NCBI GenBank assembly: GCA_964016885.1
Contig: OZ024742.1
Span: 8,010,162 to 8,074,161, forward strand
Reading direction: 5' to 3'
Source: Eledone cirrhosa
Taxonomy: Eukaryota > Mollusca > Cephalopoda > Octopoda > Eledonidae
Length of the DNA: 64,000 nt
Part shown: piece by piece, positions 55,401-64,000 of the stretch
How the letters are laid out: every line of letters starts with the position of its first letter
Numbering within the stretch: position 1 is the first letter of the stretch
Position numbers and translations under genes: made by a program
Notes under the pieces: model-generated
Told to the model about the DNA's origin: nothing
What the model saw: only the letters and a program-made list of their open reading frames with translations
Databases searched by the model: none

Positions 55401-55739
55401 CTATGACTCCCTCAGGAGACACAGTAACATGTACCTAGGAACGTCTTATATCAATACGGCCCCACTATGACTCCCTCAGGAGACACAGTAACATGTACCT
55501 AGGAACGTCTTATATCAATACGGCACCACTGTGACTCCCTCAGGTGACACAGTAACATGTACCTAGGAACGTCTTATATCAATACGGCACTACTGTGACT
55601 CCCTCAGGTGACACAGTAACATGTACCTAGGAACGTCTTATATCAATACGGCACCACTGTGACTCCCTCAGGTGACACAGTAACATGTACCTAGGAACGT
55701 CTTATATCAATACGGCACCACTATGACTCCGTCAGGAGA

Positions 55740-56420
55740 CACATTAACATGTACATAGGAACGTCTTATATCAATACACCACTATGACACCCTCAGGACA
55801 TACAGTAACATGGACCTAGGAACGTCTTATATCAATACGGCAGCAGTATGACTCCCTCAGGTGACACAGTAACATGTACCTAGGAACGTCTTATATCAAT
55901 ACCACACCACTATGTCTCCCTCAGGAGACACAGAAACATGTACCTAGGAACGTCTTATATCAATACCACACCACTATGTCTCCCTCGGGAGACACAGAAA
56001 CATGTACCTAGGAACGTCTTATATCAATACGGCACCACTATGACACCCTCAGTACACACAGTAACATGGACCTAGGAACGTCTTATATCAATACGGCACC
56101 ACTATGACACCGTCAGTACACACAGTAACATGGACCTAGGAACGTCTTATATCAATACGGCACTACTATGACACCCTCAGGAGACACAGTAACATGTACC
56201 TAGGAACGTCTTATATCAATACGGCACCACTATGACACCCTCAGTACACACAGTAACATGGACCTAGGAACGTCCTATATCAATACGGCACCACTATGTC
56301 TCCCTCAGGTGACACAGTAACATATACCTAGGAACGTCTTATATCAATACGGCACAACTATGACTCCCTCAGGAGACACAGTAACATGGACCTAGGAACG
56401 TCCTATATCAATACGGCACC
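55740..56420 (+). repeat. Cassette with a 3-bp-deleted monomer (partners at 60,400 and 62,030)
   Basis: The marker CAATACACCACTATG has lost three bases against CAATACGGCACCACTATG. It is found at about 55,772 and again 4,665 bp later at 60,437. TCCCTCGGGAGAC at 55,981, 60,646 and 62,117 follows at 4,665 and 1,471 bp. After it come successive CTCAGTACACACAG monomers with ACATGGACCTAGG. Confidence 0.78.
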
Positions 56421-58439
56421 ACGATGTCTCCCTCAGGAGACACATTAACATGTACATAGGAACGTCTTATATCAATACGGCACCACTATGAATCCCTCAG
56501 GAGTTACAGTAACATGTACCTAGGAACGTCTTATATCAATACGGCACCACTATGACTCCCTCAGGAGACACATTAACATGTACATAGGAACGTCTTATAT
56601 CAATACGGCACCACTATGACTCCCTCAGGAGACACATTAACATGTACATAGGAACGTCTTATATCAATACGGCACCACTATGAATCCCTCAGGAGACACA
56701 GTAACATGTACCTAGGAACGTCTTATATCAATACGGCACCACTATGACTCCCTCAGGTGACACAGTAACATGTACCTAGGAACGTCTTATATCAATACGG
56801 CACCACTATGACTCCGTCAGGAGACACATTAACATGTACGTAGGAACGTCTTATATCAATACGGCACCACTATGAATCCCTCAGGAGACACAGTAACATG
56901 TACCTAGGAACGTCTTATATCAATACGGCAGCAGTATGTCTCCCTCAGGAGACACAGTAACATGTACATAGGAACGTCTTATATCAATACGGCACCACTA
57001 TGACTCCCTCATGAGACACATTCACATGTACATAGGAACGTCTTATATCAATACGGCAGCAGTATGTCTCCCTCAGGAGACACATTAACATGTACATAGG
57101 AACGTCTTATTTCAATACGGCACCACTATGACTCCCTCAGGAGACACATTAACATGTACATAGGAACGTCTTATATCAATACGGCACCACTATGACTCCC
57201 TCATGAGACACATTCACATGTACATAGGAACGTCTTATATCAATACGGCAGCAGTATGTCTCCCTCAGGAGACACATTAACATGTACATAGGAACGTCTT
57301 ATATCAATACGGCACCACTATGAATCCCTCAGGAGTCACAGTAACATGTACCTAGGAACGTCTTATATCAATACGGCACCACTATGACTCCGTCAGGAGA
57401 CACATTAACATGTACCTAGGAACGTCTTATATCAATACGGCACCACTATGACTCCGTCAGGAGACACATTAACATGTACATAGGAACGTCTTATATCAAT
57501 ACGGCACCACTATGACTCCCTCAGGAGACACATTAACATGTACATAGGAACGTCTTATATCAATACGGCACCACTATGACACCCTCAGGACACACAGTAA
57601 CATGGACCTAGGAACGTCTTATATCAATACGGCAGCAGTATGACTCCCTCAGGTGACACAGTAACATGTACCTAGGAACGTCTTATACCAATACCACACC
57701 ACTATGTCTCCCTCAGGAGACACAGAAACATGTACCTAGGAACGTCTTATATCAATACGGCACCTCTATAACTCACTCAGGAGTCACAGTAACATGTACC
57801 TAGGAGCGTCTTATATCAATGCGGCACCCCTATGAATCCCTCAGGAGACACAGTAACATGTACCTAGGAACGTCCTATATCAATACGGCGCCACTGTGAC
57901 TCCCTCAGGAGACACAGTAACATGTACCTAGGGACGTCTTATATCAATACGGCACCATTATGACTCCCTCAGGTGACACAGTAACATGTACCTAGGAACA
58001 TCCTATCTCAATACGGCACCACTATGTCTCCCTCAGGAGACACCATAACATTTACCTAGGAACGTCCTATATCAATACGGACCACTCTGACTCCCTCATG
58101 AGACACAGTAACATGTACCTAGGAACGTCTTATATCAATACAGCACCACTATGACACCCACAGGAGACACAGTAACATGTACCTAGGAACGTCTTATATC
58201 AATACGGCACCACTGTGACACCCCCAGGAGACACAGTAACATGTACCTATGAACGTCTTATATCAATACGGCACCATGTGACTCCCTCAGGAGACAGAGT
58301 AACATGTATCTAGGAACGTCTTATATCAATACGGCACCACTATGACTCCCTCAGGAGACACAGTAACATGTACCTAGGAACGTCTTATATCAATACGGCA
58401 CCATTATGTCTCCCTCAGGTGACACAGTAACATGTACCT

Positions 58440-59630
58440 AGGAACGTCTTATATCAATACGACACCACTATGTCTCCCTCACGAGACACAGAAACATGTA
58501 CCTAGGAACGTCTTATATCAATACGGCACCACTATGACTCCCTCAGGTGACACAGTAACAAATACCTAGAAACGTCTTATATCAATACGACACCTCTATG
58601 TCTCCCTCAGGAGATACAGAAACATGTACCTAGGAACGTCTTATATCAATACGGCACCACTATGACTCCCTCAGGTGACACAGTAACATGTACCTAGGAA
58701 CGTCTTATATCAATACGGCACCATTATGATTCCCTCAGGAAACACAGTAACATGTACATAGGAACGTCTTATATCAATACGGCACCACTACGCCTCCCTC
58801 TGGACACACAGTAACATGTACCTAGGAACGTCTTATATCAATACGGCACCACTATGACTACCTCAGGTGACACAGTAACATGTACCTAGGAACGTCTTAT
58901 ATCAATACGGCACCACTATGACTCCCTCAGGAAACACAGTAACATGTACATAGGAACGTCTTATATCAATACGGCACCACTGTGACACCCTCAGGACACA
59001 CAGTAACATGTACCTATGAACGTCTTATATCAATACGGCACCATGTGACTCCCTCAGGAGACAGAGTAACATGTACCTAGGAACGTCTTATATCAATATG
59101 GCACCACTATGTCTCCCTCAGGTGACACAGTAACATGTACCTAGGAGCGTCTTATATCAATACGGCACAACTATGACTCCCTTAGGAGACATAGTAACAT
59201 GTACCTAGGAACGTCGTATATCAATACGGCACCACTATGACTCCCTCAGGAGACACAGTAACATGTACCTAGGGACGTCTTATATCAATACGGCACCACT
59301 ATGACTCCCTCCTGAGACACAGTAACATGTACATAGGAACGTCTTATATCAATACGGCACTACTATGACTCCCTCGGGAGACACACTAACATGTACCTAG
59401 GAACGTCTTATATCAATACGACACCACTATGTCTCCCTCAGGAGACACAGAAACATGTACCTAGGAACGTCTCATATCAATACGGCGCCACTAAGAATCC
59501 CTCAGGTGACACAGTAACATGTACCTAGGAACGTCTTATGTCAATACGGCACCACTATGACTCCCTCAGGAGACACAGTAACATGTACCTAGGAACGTCC
59601 TATATCAATACGGCACCACTATGACTCCCT
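58440..59630 (+). repeat. Block U copy 5 (partial and rearranged)
   Basis: AACAAATACCTAGAAACG (TACCTAG at 58,563) lies 12,152 bp from copy 1 at 46,411. The following CACCATTATGATTCCC, CTACGCCTCCC, CCCTTAGGAGACATAG and GTCGTATATC monomers are in block U order. It has AATACGG where copies 1, 2 and 4 read AGTACGG. A GCACCATGTGACTCCC monomer with a short deletion, also at about 58,270, is inserted near 59,040. Confidence 0.72.
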
Positions 59631-60399
59631 CAGGTGACACAGTAACATGTACCTAGGAACGTCCTATCTCAATACGGCACCACTATGACTCCCTCAGGAG
59701 ACTCAGTAACATGTACCTAGGAACGTCCTATATCAATACGGACCACTCTGACTCCCTCAGGAGACACAGTAACATGTACCTAGGAACGTCTTATATCAAT
59801 ACAGCACCACTATGACACCCACAGGAGACACAGTAACATGTACCTAGGAACATCTTATATCAATTCGGCACTACTGTGACACCCCCAGGAGACACAGTAA
59901 CATGTACCTCGGAACGTCTTATATCAATACGGCACCACTGTGACAACCCCAGGAGACACAGTAACATGTACCTATGAACGTCTTATATCAATACGGCAGC
60001 ACTATGACTCCCTCAGGAGACACAGTAACATGTATCTAGGAACGTCTTATATCAATACGGCACCACTATGACTCCCTCAGGAGAGACAGTAACATGTACC
60101 TAGGAACGTCTTATATCTATACGGCACCACTATGACTCCCTCAGGTGACACAGTAACAAGAACCTAGGAACGTCTTATATCAATACGACACCACTATGTC
60201 TCCCTCAGGTGACACAGTAACATGTACCTAGGAACGTCTTATATCAATACGGCACCACTATGAATCCCTCAGGAGACACAGTAACATGTACCTCGGAACG
60301 TCTTATATCAATACGGCACCACTATGACTCCCTCAGGTGACACAGTAACATGTACCTAGGAACGTCTTATATCAATACGGCACCACTATGACTCCGTCA

Positions 60400-61740
60400 G
60401 GAGACACATTAACATGTACATAGGAACGTCTTATATCAATACACCACTATGACACCCTCAGGACATACAGTAACATGGACCTAGGAACGTCTTATATCAA
60501 TACGGCAGCAGTATGACTCCCTCAGGTGACACAGTAACATGTACCTAGGAACGTCTTATATCAATACCACACCACTATGTCTCCCTCAGGAGACACAGAA
60601 ACATGTACCTAGGAACGTCTTATATCAATACCACACCACTATGTCTCCCTCGGGAGACACAGAAACATGTACCTAGGAACGTCTTATATCAATACGGCAC
60701 CACTATGACACCCTCAGTACACACAGTAACATGGACCTAGGAACGTCTTATATCAATACGGCACCACTATGACACCCTCAGTACACACAGTAACATGGAC
60801 CTAGGAACGTCTTATATCAATACGGCACTACTATGACTCCCTCAGGAGACACAGTAACATGTACCTAGGAACGTCTTATATCAATAAGGCACCACTATGA
60901 CAACCTCAGGACACACAGTAACATGTACCTAGGAACGTCTTATATCAATACGGCACCACTATGACACCCTCAGGACACACAGTAACATGTACCTAGGAAC
61001 GTCTTATATCAATACGGCACCACTGTGACTCCCTCAGGTGACACAGTAACATGTACCTAGGAACGTCTTATATCAATACGGCACTACTGTGACTCCCCCA
61101 GGTGACACAGTAACATGTACCTAGGAACGTCTTATATCAATACGGCACTACTGTGACTCCCTCAGGTGACACAGTAACATGTACCTAGGAACGTCTTATA
61201 TCAATACGGCACTACTGTGACTCCCTCAGGTGACACAGTAACATGTACCTAGGAACGTCTTATATCAATACGGCACTACTGTGACTCCCTCAGGTGACAC
61301 AGTAACATGTACCTAGGAACGTCTTATATCAATACGGCCCCACTATGACTCCCTCAGGAGACACAGTAACATGTACCTAGGAACGTCTTATATCAATACG
61401 GCCCCACTATGACTCCCTCAGGAGACACAGTAACATGTACCTAGGAACGTCTTATATCAATACGGCACCACTGTGACTCCCTCAGGTGACACAGTAACAT
61501 GTACCTAGGAACGTCTTATATCAATACGGCACTACTGTGACTCCCTCAGGTGACACAGTAACATGTACCTAGGAACGTCTTATATCAATACGGCACCACT
61601 GTGACTCCCTCAGGTGACACAGTAACATGTACCTAGGAACGTCTTATATCAATACGGCACTACTGTGACTCCCTCAGGTGACACAGTAACATGTACCTAG
61701 GAACGCCTTATATCAATACGGCACCACTGTGACACCCTCA
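60400..61740 (+). repeat. Composite copy of 55,050-56,200 in swapped order
   Basis: The CAATACACC/CTCAGTACACACAG cassette (60,437-60,840) matches 55,772-56,180 at 4,665 bp. The ACTACTGTGACTCCC run that follows (61,020-61,700) matches 55,080-55,700 at about 5,942 bp. In the first region the run precedes the cassette; here it follows it. Confidence 0.72.
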
Positions 61741-63639
61741 GGACACACAGTAACATGTACCTAGGAACGTCTTATATCAATACGGCACCACTGTGACTCC
61801 CTCAGGTGACACAGTAACATGTACCTAGGAACGTCTTATATCAATACGGCACCACTATGACTCCCTCAGGAGACACATTAACATGTACCTAGGAGCGTCT
61901 TATGTCAATACGGCACCACTATGACTCCCTCAGGACACACAGTAACATGTACCTAGGAACGTCTTATGTCAATACGGACCACTGTGTCTCCCTCAGGAGA
62001 CCCAGAAATATGTACCTAGGAACGTCTTATATCAATACCACACCACTATGTCTCCCTCAGGAGACAGAGAAACATGTACCTAGGAACGTCTTATATCAAT
62101 ACCACACCACTATGTCTCCCTCGGGAGACACAGAAACATGTACCTAGGAACGTCTTATATCAATACGGCACCACTATGACACCCTCAGTACACACAGTAA
62201 CATGGACCTAGGAACGTCTTATATCAATACGGCACCACTATGACACCCTCAGTACACACAGTAACATGGACCTAGGAACGTCTTATATCAATACGGCACT
62301 ACTATGACACCCTCAGGAGACACAGTAACATGTACCTAGGAACGTCTTATATCAATACGGCACCACTATGACACCCTCAGTACACACAGTAACATGGACC
62401 TAGGAACGTCCTATATCAATACGGCACCACTATGTCTCCCTCAGGTGACACAGTAACATGTACCGAGGAACGTCTTATATCAATACGGCACAACTATGAC
62501 TCCCTCAGGAGACACAGTAACATGGACCTAGGAACGTCCTATATCAATACGGCACCACGATGACTCCCTCAGGAGACACAGTAACAAGTACCTAGGAACG
62601 TCCTATATCAATACGGCACCACTGTGAGTCCCTCAGGAGACACAGTAACATGTACCTAGGGACGTCTTATATCAATACGGCACCACTATGACTCCCTCAG
62701 GAGACACAGTAACATGTACCTAGGAACGTCCTATATCAATACGGCCCCACTGTGACTCCCTCAGGAGACACAGTAACATGTACCTAGGGACGTCTTATAT
62801 GAATACGGCACCACTATGACTCCCTCAGGTGACACAGTAACATGTACCTAGGAAAGTCCTATCTCAATACGGCACCACTATGACTCCCTCAGGAGACTTA
62901 GTAACATGTACCTAGGAACGTCCTATATCAATACGGCACCACTGTGACTCCCTCAGGAGACACAGTAACATGTACATCGGAACGTCTTATATCAATACGG
63001 CACCACTGTGACACCCCCAGGAGACACAGTAACATGTACCTAGGAACGTCTTATATCAATACGGCACCACTGTGACTCCCTCAGGAGACACAGTAACATG
63101 TACCTCGGAACGTCTTATATCAATACGGCACCACTGTGACAACCCCAGGAGACACAGTAACATGTACCTATGAACGTCTTATATCAATACGGCACCACTA
63201 TGCCTCCCTCAGGAGACACAGTAACATGTACCTAGGAACGTCTTATATCAATACGGCACAACTATGACTCCCTCAGGAGAGACAGTAACATGTACCTATG
63301 AACGTCTGATATCAATACGGCACCACTATGACTCCCTCAGGAGACACAGTAACATGTACCTATGAACGTCTGATATCAATACGGCACCACTATGACTCCC
63401 TCAGGAGACACAGTAACATGTACCTAGGAACGTCTTATATCAATACGGCACCAATATGTCTCCCTCATGAGACACAGTAACATGTACCTAGGAACGTCTT
63501 ATATCAATACGGCACCACTGTGACTCCCTCAGGTGACACAGTAACATGTACCTAGGAACGTCTTATATCAATACGGCACCACTATGTCTCCCTCACGTGA
63601 CACAGTAACATGTACCTAGGAACGTCTTATATCAATACG

Positions 63640-64000
63640 GCACCACTATGACACCCTCAGGACACACAGTAACATGTACCTAGGAACGTCTTATATCAAT
63701 ACGGCACCACTATGACACCCTCAGGACACACAGTAACATGTACCTAGGAACGTCTTATATCAATACGGCACCACTATGACACCCTCAGGACACACAGTAA
63801 CATGTACCTAGGAACGTCTTATATCAATACGGCACCACTGTGACTCCCTCAGGTGACACAGTAACATGTACCTAGGAACGTCTTATATCAATACGGCACC
63901 ACTATGACACCCTCAGGACACACAGTAACATGTACCTAGGAACGTCTTATATCAATACGGCACCACTATGACACCCTCAGGACACACAGTAACATGTACC
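63640..64000 (+). repeat. Homogeneous run of identical-looking 64-bp monomers at the window end
   Basis: Six successive monomers, five of the GACACCCTCAGGACACACAG type and one CTGTGACTCCCTCAGGTGAC, are otherwise free of private changes. All are exactly 64 bp long. The run continues past the end of the window. Confidence 0.85.

Larger units (their letters stand above)
1..64000 (+). repeat. 64-bp satellite DNA array, about 1,000 head-to-tail monomers
   Basis: The same unit recurs every 64 bases throughout; for example ACCTAGGAAC starts at 53,641 and again at 53,705. Every monomer lies in the same orientation and no unique sequence interrupts them. Landmarks in a monomer are CTCCCTCAGGAG, ACATGTAC, CCTAGG, TATCAATACGG and CACCACTATGA. 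Monomers of 58-63 bp occur through small deletions (loss of CA in AGGAGACAGTAAT, loss of C in ACGGACCAC, loss of three bases in ATACACCAC). Composition is about 45% G+C with two CpG per monomer. The consensus has TAA, TAG and TGA in three different frames within each monomer on the + strand, and the complement is also closed in all frames, so it is not protein coding. Both window ends fall inside the array. Size and divergence fit eukaryotic heterochromatic satellite; species and chromosomal site cannot be told. I do not recognise the family. Confidence 0.97.
53644..64000 (+). repeat. Domain V: dispersed block copies and runs of near-identical monomers
   Basis: Runs of GGCACTACTGTGACTCCCTC monomers with AGGTGACAC (53,644-53,990, 55,050-55,700, 61,020-61,700) alternate with pieces of U (54,040-55,050 and 58,440-59,630) and with an ACATGGACCTAGG/CTCAGTACACACAG cassette (55,740-56,420, 60,400-60,840, 62,030-62,570). 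The stretch 56,420-57,720 is a run of CTCAGGAGACACATTAACATG and GCAGCAGTATGTC monomers. The final stretch, from about 62,570, returns to GTGACACCCCC, GTGACAACCCC and CCTATGAACG types as in domains III and IV. Satellite only. Confidence 0.75.

Noticed and set aside
3473..62147. Open frames of 60-81 codons on the + strand (for example 3,473-3,706, 34,421-34,648, 46,235-46,417, 61,902-62,147) encoding MYLGTSYINTAPL-like repeats
   Set aside because: They are translations of the satellite itself. Because 64 is not a multiple of 3, the same DNA is read in all three frames, and the consensus has TAA, TAG and TGA covering all frames in each monomer. These frames exist only where variants such as AGAAAC, TATGTCTCC or CCTCGG remove stops; identical frames recur only where blocks were copied. 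No start context, splice signal or codon bias supports a gene.
1..64000. CRISPR array
   Set aside because: Repeats are directly adjacent with no unique spacers, the unit varies throughout, and no cas-like gene is present.
1..64000. Repetitive surface-protein or silk-like gene with 64-bp units
   Set aside because: A coding repeat would keep a period divisible by three and an open frame. Here the period is 64, single-base indels are tolerated freely, and all six frames are closed.
1..64000. Bacterial or phage sequence
   Set aside because: Sixty-four kilobases of tandem monomer without a gene is not known in bacterial or phage genomes; the pattern fits eukaryotic satellite DNA.
1..64000. Centromere-protein-B box or other named centromeric motif
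   Set aside because: I looked for the TTCG-N-CGGG type of pattern in the monomer and did not find it; CAATACGG is not a match. The centromeric role is therefore left open.
1..64000. Internal duplication within the 64-bp monomer (for example two 32-bp halves)
   Set aside because: Comparing the two halves shows no convincing similarity, so the 64-bp unit appears to be the basic repeat.
1..64000. tRNA, rRNA or small RNA genes
   Set aside because: No tRNA box motifs, rRNA-like stretches or other non-repeat sequence is present; every row can be aligned to the satellite monomer.

Overview
The whole 64,000-base window is one uninterrupted satellite DNA array. The same 64-bp monomer repeats head to tail in a single orientation from the first base to the last, about 1,000 copies (64,000 divided by slightly under 64). 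I see no gene, RNA gene, transposon, CRISPR array or unique DNA on either strand. The window begins and ends inside a monomer, so the array continues past both edges. Each monomer runs, in order, through CTCCCTCAGGAG, ACAGTAACATGTAC, CCTAGGAACGTC, TTATATCAATACGG and CACCACTATGA, with about 45% G+C and two CpG sites. An array of this size, with diverged monomers, is typical of eukaryotic heterochromatin (pericentromeric, subtelomeric, or a sex or B chromosome). The sequence does not show which lineage it comes from, and I do not recognise the family.

The organisation lies above the monomer. Shared point variants and small indels mark higher-order repeats (HORs): long multi-monomer blocks copied as units. 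Five domains can be told apart. Domain I (about 1-9,660) has older blocks recurring at about 2.1-2.6 kb and 896 bp. Domain II (about 9,660-28,240) is built from blocks P, Q and R recurring at 4,150-5,109 bp (P and Q) and 2,875-4,789 bp (R). Domain III (about 28,240-33,200) is rich in a GTGACACCCCC monomer type and has a 1,917-bp duplication. Domain IV (about 33,200-53,640) is a nested mosaic with 3.65-3.9-kb units, a 7,547-bp super-period, and a nearly exact 2,112-bp tandem duplication at its right end. Domain V (about 53,640-64,000) mixes dispersed copies of domain IV blocks with short runs of almost identical monomers, which look like the youngest expansions.

The most unusual local event is at 4,535-4,572. 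One monomer has its CTCCCTCAGGAG segment replaced by an exact inverted copy of the neighbouring segment, giving a 16-bp-arm hairpin; this looks like a fold-back template switch. Open frames of 60-81 codons do occur, but they are chance products of variants that remove stop codons: the consensus monomer carries a stop in all three frames on each strand. Block edges were placed by eye from diagnostic variants and are good to roughly one or two monomers; marker-to-marker distances were read directly from coordinates.
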